Source: Chryseobacterium formosense
GTDB taxonomy: Bacteria; Bacteroidota; Bacteroidia; Flavobacteriales; Weeksellaceae
Direction of reading: 5' to 3'
Assembly (NCBI RefSeq): GCF_900116415.1
Contig: NZ_FPAP01000003.1
Location: 496,001 to 560,000 of the forward strand
DNA: 64,000 bases
Shown here: positions 41,372 to 50,400 of the stretch, one piece after another
How the letters are laid out: each line of letters opens with the position of its first letter
How positions within the stretch are numbered: the first letter of the stretch is position 1
Made by a program: the position numbers and the translations under genes
The notes under the pieces: model-generated
What the model was told of the DNA's origin: nothing
The model's input: the letters and a program-made list of their open reading frames with translations, nothing else
The model's database searches: none

Positions 41372-42046
41372 TTATTTTTGGTCAGCTTTTACATCGATAG
41401 CAATTTCGATGTCTTTGCTGATCATCCACTCTGCAGGATCAGTTTCGTCGGTTCCGAATTTAATTCCCCAATCAGCACGATTTACTGTGAATTGAGCTTT
41501 TACAGTTGCAGATTTTTCAACGATATCTACTTTTGCAGGGAAAGTTACGTTCATTGTTTTACCAAGAAGAGTAAGGTTTCCACTTACTGTTTTGTTTGCT
41601 CCAGCTACAGCATCTGCTCCAGGAGTTGCAAGATCTTCCACTTTAGTGATTTTGAAATCAGCCGTTGGATGTTTTTCAACATCAAAGAAATCAGCATTTT
41701 TTAGGTGACCTTCAAGATCTGTGTATTTCTTGTCTTTTTCAGTTACAGAAGCTGGGTCTACTTTTAGAGATTTCATGTCGATTACAAATTCTCCGGATGC
41801 CAATTGATTGTCATTAACAGATAATTCTCCTGTACTTACGTTAAGCGTTCCCCAACGTGGAGCAAAACCTCCTTTGTGGAAAGCTTTCCAGTTTACTTTA
41901 GAAGCTGTAGTATCAACAGTGAATACATTACCTTGCTTTTCAGCTACAGTTTGTTCCTGACCTGCAGTTGCAGCTTCTTTTTTATCACCACACGATGCAA
42001 GAAGTAAACCTAAACTTGCCAAAGCGATTACGCCAATTTTCTTCAT
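41372..42046 (-). CDS. YceI-family lipoprotein
   Basis: Encodes 224 residues. A lipoprotein signal (MKKIGVIALASLGLLLASC) ends at Cys19. The YceI lipocalin-like domain covers about 40-220 with FTVDTTASKVNWKAFHKGG at the start, LEGHLKNADFFDVEKHPTADFKITKV in the middle and FTVNRADWGIKFGTDE near the end. YceI proteins bind isoprenoid-like lipids such as polyprenols or quinones in the periplasm. It appears monocistronic. Confidence 0.95.
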   Translation of the reverse strand: MKKIGVIALASLGLLLASCGDKKEAATAGQEQTVAEKQGNVFTVDTTASKVNWKAFHKGGFAPRWGTLNVSTGELSVNDNQLASGEFVIDMKSLKVDPASVTEKDKKYTDLEGHLKNADFFDVEKHPTADFKITKVEDLATPGADAVAGANKTVSGNLTLLGKTMNVTFPAKVDIVEKSATVKAQFTVNRADWGIKFGTDETDPAEWMISKDIEIAIDVKADQK

Positions 42047-42303
42047 TTTTTAAAGTATTTAATATTAATATTATTTGTTGTTACTGTTAAAACCACAAAA
42101 CAATTATTTTATTGTTTCGACTTTGCAAACCTCCGAAAAAAACATGATCCGAATCATTAACATAGGGTAAGAAAACTAAAATTATAAAAAAGATTTGAAA
42201 AACTGTGTTTAAATCATTATTAAATTAAAGAAATATGAATAATTGACGACAATTCAGAAGGTATAACTTTTCTTTCACAGGTGATTTTACTTAAAGATTT
42301 TTC

Positions 42304-42311
42304 TATATTTG
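42304..42311 (+). promoter_or_regulatory. Candidate -7 element
   Basis: TATATTTG lies 23 bases before the ATG at 42335 and inside the longer frame beginning at 42281, supporting the later start. Confidence 0.5.
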
Positions 42312-42334
42312 AAGAATTACTAAAACTAAAAACA

Positions 42335-43375
42335 ATGCGAAAATTTTTGCTGTTTACCATTATTCCGATTTTAAGTTTTTCTCAAGACAGAGATGCCGCT
42401 GAAAGAAAAGTTACTGACGGCGTTACTCTTCACGATGAAGGTAAATTTAGTGAAGCTCTTGACAAATATGACGAAGCCCTAAAACTTGATAAAAATAATC
42501 TGCTTGCACTTTCAGAAAAAGCAATGACCCTTGAAGCTTCAAAAAGATACGACGAAGCTATCGATATTTGCAAATTAGCAATCGCAACACACCCAAAAGA
42601 AGATATAAAAACCATTTATCTTACTTATGGCAACAGTTTAGATCAAGCGCAGAAACCAAAAGACGCAATAAAAATTTATGATGAAGGAATAAAGAAATAC
42701 CCGGAATATTATCAGCTTTATTTCAATAAAGGAATTACTCTCGTGAAAGAAAAACAAATCGAAAAATCTTTAGAATTGTTTCAAAAATCAGTGACGTTGA
42801 ATCCTAATCACGCTGGTTCTCTCAATGCTTTAGCAGCACTAAACCGCGACAAAAGAATCATATCTATTTTAGCTTCTTTAAGATATCTTTCTGTTGATAA
42901 TAAAACTTCACGGGCACAAGGAAATTTAAATTCTGTAATTGATCTAATGAAATTAGGTGTTTCCCAAACTGATGAAAAAAACATCACTTTAACTATTGAC
43001 CCAAAAACAGTTGAAGATGCGGGTAAGAATAAGAAAGGAATGGATAATTTTTCGACAGTTGATATGGTTTTATCAATGACTGCTGCATTGGATTTTGACG
43101 AGAAAAACAGAAACAAAACACAGTGCGAGAAAGCTATTGATAAGTTTGAAAGTATTTTTGCCGTTTTGAAAGAAGGGCAAAATGACAATAAAGGTTTCTA
43201 TTGGGAATTTTTAGCACCTTATTTTATTAAAATGAAAGAGCAAAAATTAACAGAGCCTTTTACCTATATTGCTTTTCTACCTTCCCAGACTGAAGATGTA
43301 AAAAAATATCATCAGGATAACGCAAAAGAAATTCAGCGTTTTTATGATTGGAGCAAAAATTATGTTTGGAAATAA
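42335..43375 (+). CDS. Secreted tetratricopeptide-repeat protein
   Basis: Encodes 346 residues with a signal peptide (MRKFLLFTIIPILSFSQ); the start at 42335 is chosen for that signal. At least four TPR units fill residues 20-175: VTDGVTLHDEGKFSEALDKYDEALKLDKN, ALSEKAMTLEASKRYDEAIDICKLAI, LTYGNSLDQAQKPKDAIKIYDEGIKKYPE and LYFNKGITLVKEKQIEKSLELFQKS. The C-terminal half has no family I recognise. It probably serves as a periplasmic interaction module. Confidence 0.85.
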   Translation: MRKFLLFTIIPILSFSQDRDAAERKVTDGVTLHDEGKFSEALDKYDEALKLDKNNLLALSEKAMTLEASKRYDEAIDICKLAIATHPKEDIKTIYLTYGNSLDQAQKPKDAIKIYDEGIKKYPEYYQLYFNKGITLVKEKQIEKSLELFQKSVTLNPNHAGSLNALAALNRDKRIISILASLRYLSVDNKTSRAQGNLNSVIDLMKLGVSQTDEKNITLTIDPKTVEDAGKNKKGMDNFSTVDMVLSMTAALDFDEKNRNKTQCEKAIDKFESIFAVLKEGQNDNKGFYWEFLAPYFIKMKEQKLTEPFTYIAFLPSQTEDVKKYHQDNAKEIQRFYDWSKNYVWK

Positions 43376-43389
43376 TATTTTAAACAAAA

Positions 43390-43415
43390 AAAGAGAAACC
43401 TCACAGTTTCTCTTT
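43390..43415. terminator. Bidirectional terminator
   Basis: AAAGAGAAAC (43390-43399) pairs with GTTTCTCTTT (43406-43415), with T or A runs on both sides, between the convergent TPR gene and gldG. Confidence 0.85.
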
Positions 43416-43425
43416 CTTATACATT

Positions 43426-45093
43426 CTATCCAAATTTCTTTTTTCTCAACCAGAAGAACAATCCTCCTAAAAGTCCGATGATTGTTAAAGGCAACAGTAA
43501 ATTCAGGTATTGCCAGTTTGTTCTCTCATCATTAATTCTTTTTCTGTCGAGAAGACGTTCTTCGATGTTTCTGTTTCGCAGTTCCATCAGATTGCTGTCA
43601 TCGAGAAGATAATCTAAAGCATTTCTCAGGAACTGTTCGTTACCAAACTGTTCGTCAGTCAGCATATCAACTCCTAAAGGTAAAGCCTGACCTTTGATGA
43701 CTTTATTTCTACCCACATCTCCGTCTGCAATCACAATCATTTTATTTTCAGGACTAGTTGCTTTAAAGCCTGGATACGATTTTCTTTCAATTCTTGAAGC
43801 ATATGCCGAATTAAATTTCCCTTCCAAAGCCACTGCAAAAATCTTTGGAGTGCTTGGTTTTTCCATTTGTCCGAGACTGTCGACGCTTGCAATTTCTTTG
43901 AGTTCAACATAATTCGGAACCTGCTTTAATAAAGTTCTTTCACTCGATTCAAATAAAACATGGGTTTTAAATTTCTTTCCGCCTAAAGTATCAATAGAAG
44001 TTGGAAATTCTAATTTTACAGGATTGATATTTTTTGTAATCGGATGGTCGTGTTCTGCAATTCCTAAAGGAAAATACGGCCATGGCAGACTTGAATATTG
44101 AGCATTTCCACCCACTTCACCGGTTACTAATTTTAAAAGCGCATATTTTTTCACATCTTTTACCAAAGCCGGATTGATTCTTAAACCATAATTGAAAAAG
44201 AAATCAGTCATGTTGATATCGACTGGGAAAGGCATCACTTTTTTAGCTCTTGTCAGCGTATCCATTTCGGCATTTACAGCATCGATCATCCAAAGTGTTT
44301 TACCACCGTTCATGATATACTGATCCAAAATTACTTTCTCGCCGTCTGTAAAAGCTTTTCTAGGTTTTGCAATCACCAGGGCACTCATTTGTTTCAGTAA
44401 CGGAATGTCTGCCTGAATAATTTCGACATTGTTTTTAGGAACAATCGGACCTGCGTCATAGCTCTCGGTTGCCAATCTCATAAAGCTTTCAAATTCTGTA
44501 GGGCTTAATTCGTCCTGATTAACCAGAATTCCGACTTTTTTTCTTTTATCTGTCGCAACTGATTTTATATTTGAAACTAAATTATATTCTAAATTTTCTA
44601 TCGACTTTCTTAGCTGATCATCTGCATTGATATTCGCCTGCTGCACCACCAACGGAATAGAAATTCCTCTTTGGTTGTATTTTACCACTGCATAAGGAAA
44701 CAAATAGATCTGCGTCATTTTACCATCTTTGAAATCCGGAAGCACTGAAGGCTGCATTCCCATTGCCATCAAAGTATCCTGAGACATTTTGGTTTTCATG
44801 GGATCTATGAATTTAAAATCAATCTTCGGATTGATCTTTCTGAATTCTTCGAGCATAAATTTAGTCTCACTCTGAAGCTGTTTAAAGCTTGCCGGAAAAT
44901 CTCCTTCAAGGTAAACATCAACGGTTAAAGGCTTTTTTACTGATTTTAAAACTTTGATGGTACTTTCTGAAAGAGTATATCTTTTTTCTTTGGTTAAATC
45001 TAATCTGATGCCCGAAAATGCAAGAACCAATGCAATGACAAAAGTTCCTATCAATAAAATAGCAGATGGAGATTTTAGGTTGATCTTCTTCAT
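43426..45093 (-). CDS. gldG: Gliding motility ABC transporter component GldG
   Basis: Encodes 555 residues. An N-terminal membrane helix (about 10-30) and a C-terminal one (about 530-550, LNLLLPLTIIGLLGGLFFWLRKKK) enclose a large periplasmic domain. The opening FSGIRLDLTKEKRYTLSESTIKVLKSVKKPLTVDVYLEGDFP is the signature of GldG/ABC_transp_aux proteins. With GldF and the ATPase GldA (not in the window) it forms a transporter required for gliding in Flavobacterium johnsoniae. It starts 4 bases after gldF. Many non-gliding chryseobacteria keep these genes. Confidence 0.95.
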   Translation of the reverse strand: MKKINLKSPSAILLIGTFVIALVLAFSGIRLDLTKEKRYTLSESTIKVLKSVKKPLTVDVYLEGDFPASFKQLQSETKFMLEEFRKINPKIDFKFIDPMKTKMSQDTLMAMGMQPSVLPDFKDGKMTQIYLFPYAVVKYNQRGISIPLVVQQANINADDQLRKSIENLEYNLVSNIKSVATDKRKKVGILVNQDELSPTEFESFMRLATESYDAGPIVPKNNVEIIQADIPLLKQMSALVIAKPRKAFTDGEKVILDQYIMNGGKTLWMIDAVNAEMDTLTRAKKVMPFPVDINMTDFFFNYGLRINPALVKDVKKYALLKLVTGEVGGNAQYSSLPWPYFPLGIAEHDHPITKNINPVKLEFPTSIDTLGGKKFKTHVLFESSERTLLKQVPNYVELKEIASVDSLGQMEKPSTPKIFAVALEGKFNSAYASRIERKSYPGFKATSPENKMIVIADGDVGRNKVIKGQALPLGVDMLTDEQFGNEQFLRNALDYLLDDSNLMELRNRNIEERLLDRKRINDERTNWQYLNLLLPLTIIGLLGGLFFWLRKKKFG

Positions 45094-45097
45094 GTTT

Positions 45098-45826
45098 TTA
45101 CTTCTTTTTATTGATAAAATGATTAGACAACGTTAGCGTAAGACCGATGATGAAAACAAAATAGGCAACATCTTTAAAATCGATAAGACCTCTTGTAAAG
45201 CCTAAGAAATGCTGGTAAAAACCTACATTCTGCAAAATAAAATCTGCTCCGCCCAACAATTTATAACTTGCCAACTGCTCAATCCCAAAATACATAATGA
45301 AACACATGAGAACTCCCAAAAGATAAGCCATAATCTGGTTCTGAGAAAGTGAAGAAGCTAAAATTCCCACTCCGGAAAATGCTGCAATCAGAATAATTAA
45401 GCCAAAATAACTCCCAAAAGTCATTCCCATATCGATATTACCTTCCGGAACTCCCAAAACATACACTGTATAAAAATAAATGATCGAAGGGATCAGACAC
45501 AATATTCCGACAACCCAAACCGAAAGAAATTTCCCTGAAACCAATTCTGAAACTTTCAGAGGCTGAGAAAATAACCAGTTTAAAGTTCCTGTTTGTTGTT
45601 CTTCCGCAAAAGTTTTCATCGACAAAGCCGGAATAATAAACATCAGCAACCAAGGTACTAAAACGAAGTAGCTCTGTAAGGAAGCTAATCCAATGTCGAA
45701 AATATTAGAATCATTCTCGAAAAAAAACAGAAACAGAGTCGTTATCAGACTGAATGCCGCAATGATGATCCATGCGCTCCAGTTCCCGAAATAACTCCAA
45801 AGTTCTTTTTTTAATATTGCAATCAT
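45098..45826 (-). CDS. gldF: Gliding motility ABC transporter permease GldF
   Basis: Encodes 242 residues with about six membrane helices, of the ABC-2 type. The pattern MIAILKKELWSYFGNWSAWIIIAAFSLITTLFLFFF and TFAEEQQTGTLNWLFSQPLKVSELVSGKFLSVWVV (about 72-106) is typical of GldF. It forms the permease with GldG, encoded 4 bases downstream, and is probably co-transcribed with it. Confidence 0.93.
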   Translation of the reverse strand: MIAILKKELWSYFGNWSAWIIIAAFSLITTLFLFFFENDSNIFDIGLASLQSYFVLVPWLLMFIIPALSMKTFAEEQQTGTLNWLFSQPLKVSELVSGKFLSVWVVGILCLIPSIIYFYTVYVLGVPEGNIDMGMTFGSYFGLIILIAAFSGVGILASSLSQNQIMAYLLGVLMCFIMYFGIEQLASYKLLGGADFILQNVGFYQHFLGFTRGLIDFKDVAYFVFIIGLTLTLSNHFINKKK

Positions 45827-45935
45827 ATGTTGATTTGAAATTTAAGATTAATAATCAGATTTGAGATTCGAAGTTTGATATTTGAGATTCATCCTGTCAC
45901 TACATTTTACATTCTCTTTTCTCAATGACTCTTTC

Positions 45936-45976
45936 CATCTGGCTCTTTTTTACTTTTTACTTGTCTCTTTTACTTT
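45936..45976. repeat. Dispersed repeat, GAGACAAGTAAAAAG family
   Basis: On the minus strand the segment reads AAAGAGACAAGTAAAAAG then TAAAAAAGAGCCAGATGG. Nearly the same string occurs at 20701-20735 and, duplicated, at 36663-36708. Here it overlaps the last codons of hemJ. Confidence 0.65.
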
Positions 45977-46508
45977 TATTCACCAGCTTCACTGTCATCA
46001 TGATTAAAAACACAAGAACGAAAAATCCGGTAATTAATTGCCACCAATATTCTATGACCTGAGATTTTAAGATAACCGTAAACACGACCAAAAATAAAAT
46101 AAATGTGGCAATTTCGTTTGCCTGTCTCAATTTTAAATTGGCTGTTTCTAAAGTATTTCCTTTAAACTGGACTAATTGTTTCACTTTTTTCCAGCACCAG
46201 TAATGATAAATTGCCAACCCTACAAGAAAGGTAAGTTTTAAATGAAACCACGGCGTTTTCATTAAACCTGTATTCAGAAATATCATGATAATGCCACAAA
46301 CAGCCATGATAATTCCTGCAGGAACGGTAATGATATTCCATAATCTTCTCGCCATGAAAGTGTATTGCTCTCTGAGAATCAGCTTTTTTTCTTCTGAGAA
46401 AGCATCAGTATCTTTATAGTACACAAAAATTCTGACGAGATAAAAAACTCCCGCAAAATAACTGACCATAAAAATAATGTGCAACGCCTTGATGATGGTA
46501 TAAAGCAT
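45957..46508 (-). CDS. hemJ: HemJ-type protoporphyrinogen oxidase
   Basis: Encodes 183 residues with four to five membrane helices. The start MLYTIIKALHIIFMVSYFAGVFYLVRIFVYY holds the conserved His (about residue 10). YTFMARRLWNIITVPAGIIM and MKTPWFHLKLTFLVGLAIYHYW are typical of HemJ, which oxidises protoporphyrinogen IX to protoporphyrin IX in haem synthesis. The C-terminal part has RQANEIATFILFLVVFTVI with a conserved RxxNE-like motif. It appears to have its own promoter. The last codons run into a dispersed repeat. Confidence 0.9.
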   Translation of the reverse strand: MLYTIIKALHIIFMVSYFAGVFYLVRIFVYYKDTDAFSEEKKLILREQYTFMARRLWNIITVPAGIIMAVCGIIMIFLNTGLMKTPWFHLKLTFLVGLAIYHYWCWKKVKQLVQFKGNTLETANLKLRQANEIATFILFLVVFTVILKSQVIEYWWQLITGFFVLVFLIMMTVKLVNKSKRDK

Positions 46509-46642
46509 CGTAAAAATTTGTGTGCAAAGATAGTATTAATGATAAAGATATGTACAAAAAAATAGAATATATACTTTTAATACTTATGAAAATTATATTT
46601 ATTTTTAAGTATTGATTTAAAATTAGAACAAGAGAAGAGTAT

Positions 46643-47419
46643 ATGAATAAAATTTTACAAAAGCTAAATGATAATAAGATAGTTTCTTTAATCAAGGATT
46701 ATTCTTCTTTTTTTCTTTTAATAATAACTATTCTAGGAGGAGCAAAACAATTTGCGGTTTTATTTTATTACTCATCCAACTTAACTCAATACTTTTCAGT
46801 TTCTCAAGTTCTAATTGATGGCATTGCTTTAATAATTAAATTTTGTATTTTTCTTTTAGGAATATTTTTTTACTTAAGCCTCTTTAATTATTATGGTAGA
46901 TTAAGACATATTATATTTTTCTCTCTTTTACAAGCACTTTTATTTATCCCATTAACTTTATCTAAAATTTCAAATCTAGGATTTGTGATTGTTAACCTAT
47001 TTATTATAATTATTATGGGTATGCTTTTTACAGCAATATATATTAATTCTAAAAATGAAGTTCAAATTGATTACGAATCAAAGTATGATGGGAGAATAAT
47101 TTCAATATCCTTTTTTATTCTATGTATAGCTTATATCTTCTTTTCAGAAAAGAAGCCTAATGATATTGTAAATATTAACGTGAACACTTCAAAAGTTAGA
47201 AACAAATTACCTAATGCAGAATTGATTTATTTTAATGACACATATTTAATCTATGGAATAAGAATCAAAGAAAAAACTCCTGATTATAAAAAATTATATG
47301 ATAGTTTGAAAAATAAACCAAATTTTGACAAACGTTTATTAGTTATACCTCCAAACAGAGGAGGCACTAGCTATTCTGGCTTTTATATACAAAAGCATGA
47401 GACATTATTTACTGATTAA
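46643..47419 (+). CDS. Membrane protein of unknown function
   Basis: Encodes 258 residues. Four to five hydrophobic segments span about 15-165 (for example FFLLIITILGGAKQFAVLFYY and IIFFSLLQALLFIPLTL), followed by a soluble tail with KKPNDIVNINVNTSKVRNKLPNAELIYFNDTYLIYGIRIK. Codon use is clearly AT-richer than in neighbouring genes, and the upstream 80 bases are nearly pure A/T, which may mark acquired DNA. No family is recognised. Confidence 0.75.
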   Translation: MNKILQKLNDNKIVSLIKDYSSFFLLIITILGGAKQFAVLFYYSSNLTQYFSVSQVLIDGIALIIKFCIFLLGIFFYLSLFNYYGRLRHIIFFSLLQALLFIPLTLSKISNLGFVIVNLFIIIIMGMLFTAIYINSKNEVQIDYESKYDGRIISISFFILCIAYIFFSEKKPNDIVNINVNTSKVRNKLPNAELIYFNDTYLIYGIRIKEKTPDYKKLYDSLKNKPNFDKRLLVIPPNRGGTSYSGFYIQKHETLFTD

Positions 47420-47422
47420 AAA

Positions 47423-47863
47423 TTATTGATGAAAAGAAAGACTGTCAACTTTCTTACCGTCGGTATATTTTTTAATATATTTAAGTTTGCCGTTTTCATC
47501 GTAAAATTTCCAGTCGCCGAAATAATACCAGTGACGTTCGTTTTCTGAAATATCGAGTTTGCTTTGTCCACGCTCCATGATATTGCCATTCTTGTGATAA
47601 ACGAACATTTTGGTTTGCTTCTTCCCTATTTTTTCTTTTTGATAAAGCCTGTTTCCTAAAAATGTTTTCCAGACTCCTACTCTTTCTCCTTTTTTATATT
47701 TTCCGAAAGTGACTAAAGTATCTTTTTCTACCGGATATTCTTCTTTCCATTTCCCGTGGCGTTTTTGAGACTTTTCCGAAATCTTGATATATTGATTCAT
47801 CTTGGTTTTACAAGAAATAAAAACTGTCGCCGAAATTATTATTAATAAGAAATTTTTAAGCAT
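47423..47863 (-). CDS. YwqK/MORN-like lipoprotein
   Basis: Encodes 146 residues with a lipoprotein signal (MLKNFLLIIISATVFISC, Cys18). The mature part has repeats of the YwqK antitoxin / MORN type: GKWKEEYPVEKDTLVTFGKYKKGERVGVWKTFLG, HKNGNIMERGQ, GDWKFYDENGKLKYIKKYTDGKK. Such repeats form beta-hairpin stacks; despite the database name 'toxin-antitoxin', there is no toxin next to it. It is convergent with the preceding membrane protein gene, separated by 3 bases. Confidence 0.82.
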   Translation of the reverse strand: MLKNFLLIIISATVFISCKTKMNQYIKISEKSQKRHGKWKEEYPVEKDTLVTFGKYKKGERVGVWKTFLGNRLYQKEKIGKKQTKMFVYHKNGNIMERGQSKLDISENERHWYYFGDWKFYDENGKLKYIKKYTDGKKVDSLSFHQ

Positions 47864-47869
47864 AAAAAA

Positions 47870-47899
47870 ACAGAATTTCTGTAAAGATAGAAATTCTGT
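47870..47899 (-). terminator. Terminator of kbl
   Basis: ACAGAATTTCT (47870-47880) pairs with AGAAATTCTGT (47889-47899), followed on the minus strand by seven T residues. Confidence 0.85.
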
Positions 47900-47928
47900 C
47901 TTATTCTACAAATGTAGAAGTGTTTATT

Positions 47929-49125
47929 TTATGAAATTACTCCCAAATCTTTTCCAACTTTTTCAAAAGCAGCAATGGCTTTATCCAAATGTTCTCTTGT
48001 ATGCGCTGCAGAAAGCTGCACTCTGATTCTCGCTTTCTCTTTTGGTACAACCGGATAGAAGAAACCAATTACATAAATTCCTTCATCCATCAATTTCTCA
48101 GCCATTTTTTGAGCTAATTTTGCATCGTATAACATTACTGGAACAATGGCAGCATCTCCGTCAGGAATGTCGAAACCTTTCGCCTTCATTTCTGTTCTGA
48201 AATATTCCGCATTTTCCATTACGGTATCACGAAGTGAAGTATCGTCAGAAATCATTTCTAAAACTTTCAAAGCTGCACCTACAATTCCCGGAGCCAAAGA
48301 ATTTGAAAACAAATAGGGTCTTGAACGCTGTCTCAACATATCGATAATCTCTTTTTTACCGGAAGTAAATCCGCCTAAAGCACCACCCAAAGCTTTTCCT
48401 AATGTAGAGGTAATAATATCTACTCTGCCCATCACTTCATTGGCTTCGTGAGTTCCACGACCAGTTTTTCCAATGAAACCAGTTGCATGAGAATCATCAA
48501 CCATTACCAAAGCATCATATTTATCTGCCAAATCACAAACTCCTTTTAAATCTACAACGATTCCGTCCATTGAGAAAACGCCGTCTGTAACGATGATTTT
48601 AAATCTATGATTTTTTTCTGAAGCAGCAATCAACTGGGCTTCAAGATCTGCCATATTGTTGTTTTTATAACGGTATCTTGCTGCTTTGCAAAGACGAACT
48701 CCGTCGATAATCGATGCATGATTCAGTTCATCAGAAATAATTGCATCTTCTTCTGTAAATAAAGGTTCAAAAACTCCTCCGTTCGCATCAAAACATGCTG
48801 CATAAAGAATAGTATCTTCAAGACCTAAAAATTCAGCAATTTTTTCCTCCAACTGCTTGTGAATATCCTGAGTTCCGCAGATAAAACGTACAGAAGACAT
48901 TCCGTAACCATGAGATTCGATCATATCCTGCGAAGCTTTCATTACTTCAGGATGATTGGAAAGTCCCAAATAGTTGTTGGCACAGAAGTTTAACAGCTTT
49001 TTTCCGTTGGCTTCAATTTCTGCGCTTTGCTGAGACGTGATAATTCTTTCTCTTTTGTAAAGCCCATCGTTTTCGATATTTTTCAGTTCGTTCTGTAGAT
49101 TTTCAAGATATTTTCCGGAGATCAT
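47929..49125 (-). CDS. kbl: Glycine C-acetyltransferase (2-amino-3-ketobutyrate CoA ligase)
   Basis: Encodes 398 residues of the alpha-oxoamine synthase group of PLP enzymes. [20 protein letters not shown] near the N-terminus, [21 protein letters not shown] (about 205-225) and the PLP lysine in [19 protein letters not shown] (about 235-253) are present. The enzyme splits 2-amino-3-ketobutyrate to glycine and acetyl-CoA in threonine breakdown. tdh is not adjacent. Serine palmitoyltransferase and KBL share this fold; the [15 protein letters not shown] pattern favours KBL. Confidence 0.95.
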   Translation of the reverse strand: MISGKYLENLQNELKNIENDGLYKRERIITSQQSAEIEANGKKLLNFCANNYLGLSNHPEVMKASQDMIESHGYGMSSVRFICGTQDIHKQLEEKIAEFLGLEDTILYAACFDANGGVFEPLFTEEDAIISDELNHASIIDGVRLCKAARYRYKNNNMADLEAQLIAASEKNHRFKIIVTDGVFSMDGIVVDLKGVCDLADKYDALVMVDDSHATGFIGKTGRGTHEANEVMGRVDIITSTLGKALGGALGGFTSGKKEIIDMLRQRSRPYLFSNSLAPGIVGAALKVLEMISDDTSLRDTVMENAEYFRTEMKAKGFDIPDGDAAIVPVMLYDAKLAQKMAEKLMDEGIYVIGFFYPVVPKEKARIRVQLSAAHTREHLDKAIAAFEKVGKDLGVIS

Positions 49126-49238
49126 TATAATTAAATTTAAGTTGCGCTAATTTAATAAAAACGCTTTAAACCGGGCAAAGATTCTCGTATTAAAATAAAT
49201 CTGCCGTAATTCCGAAAGGTTTATTATAATGTACCATT

Positions 49239-50153
49239 TTATTTCTTGATAAACTTTTTGGTAAATTCTGATGTTTTGGTTTTCACTTTAATTAGATAAA
49301 CTCCAGCAGCAAATTCCGAAACATTAATAGCTCTTCCGTTCGAAATTCCATTTTCCTGAATATTTTTAATCAAACTTCCTTTAGCATCAAAAACTGTAAT
49401 TGAATTGATTTTTTCCTCGGTTTGTATATTTAATCTTTCAGTTGTGGGATTAGGATAAATTTTAATCAATTCTTTTTTTGAAACTTCATTAGTAGACAAT
49501 ACCGGAAGATTATTGATCTGAATATTATCAACTCTGAAGCCCGTTCCAAAATCGTCGTACACAAAGTCGATTGCCTGTACATTTTTATTGGTTCCTAAAG
49601 CTCCGGAATAAATTTGATTTCCATTTGAAAAGTACTGAAGCGTATTATCCGACTGCTTAATAATTATTTTTAAATTATTCCATGTATTAGCCGTTAATAC
49701 AGGTCCGTTTGCCAGTCCTGTTGCGGTTCTGTACTTCAGCATTCCGGTTTGATAATCTATTTGAAAAGAAGCCGTGTAATCTGAGACTAATGCATTATTG
49801 TATATAGCAATTTCATAAGATGACGAATTAAGTCCGCCAAAATTATAATCAAACGAAATTTCTACATCGCTACTGGTCACAAAACTGGTTATATTTTTCT
49901 CAACTCCACATGGCTCCAGTATCAATCCATTACTAATCATGCTAAAAGACCTTGTTCCATCTGTCGGAAGTGTACTTACAACCTGTGCATTTCCAACAGG
50001 AAGTCCACCCCAAGCAACCCAACCTTGTTGGCCGGCTAAATTTCCAACAGCATATCCTTCTGAACTTTCAAAAGATATTTTTTGCACCTGCGCTTTAAAA
50101 TAAAACGCTCCAAACGACATAAATGCCATTAAAGTAAATAAAGTTTTCATCAT
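49239..50153 (-). CDS. T9SS-exported protein, LamG-like domain
   Basis: Encodes 304 residues with a signal peptide (MMKTLFTLMAFMSFGAFYFKAQ). The middle 190 residues look like a beta-sandwich of concanavalin/LamG type: ISFESSEGYAVGNLAGQQGWV, VEISFDYNFGGLNSSSYEIAIYNN, NTWNNLKIIIKQSDNTLQYFSNG. A type A T9SS sorting domain starts about 230 (IKIYPNPTTERLNIQ ... TKKFIKK). The family has no defined function; carbohydrate or protein binding at the cell surface is possible. Confidence 0.85.
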   Translation of the reverse strand: MMKTLFTLMAFMSFGAFYFKAQVQKISFESSEGYAVGNLAGQQGWVAWGGLPVGNAQVVSTLPTDGTRSFSMISNGLILEPCGVEKNITSFVTSSDVEISFDYNFGGLNSSSYEIAIYNNALVSDYTASFQIDYQTGMLKYRTATGLANGPVLTANTWNNLKIIIKQSDNTLQYFSNGNQIYSGALGTNKNVQAIDFVYDDFGTGFRVDNIQINNLPVLSTNEVSKKELIKIYPNPTTERLNIQTEEKINSITVFDAKGSLIKNIQENGISNGRAINVSEFAAGVYLIKVKTKTSEFTKKFIKK

Positions 50154-50346
50154 AGAAAATATTTAACAATTAATGAATCAACAAGTTATAATTTCACAAG
50201 GCTGCAAAATTAATACCTTATTTTCAATAATTTAATAATTTCTTATTATATTTATTTAATATTCAAACTTTAAAACATATAACACCTTCATCATTAACGT
50301 CTGATAAATATTTTCACGAAATTAATTTCACAAAATAGAGAAAACA

Positions 50347-50371
50347 AAAGCTTTCAAAAAATGAAAGCTTT
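50347..50371 (-). terminator. Terminator of the M1 peptidase gene
   Basis: AAAGCTTTCA (50347-50356) pairs with TGAAAGCTTT (50362-50371), 30 bases past the peptidase stop on the minus strand. Confidence 0.75.
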
Positions 50372-50400
50372 AATATGAATAATAAAAAGAATAATTTTCT

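Noticed and set aside
47423..47863. Toxin-antitoxin module
   Set aside because: YwqK-like repeats are named after an antitoxin, but no toxin gene adjoins and the protein is a lipoprotein.
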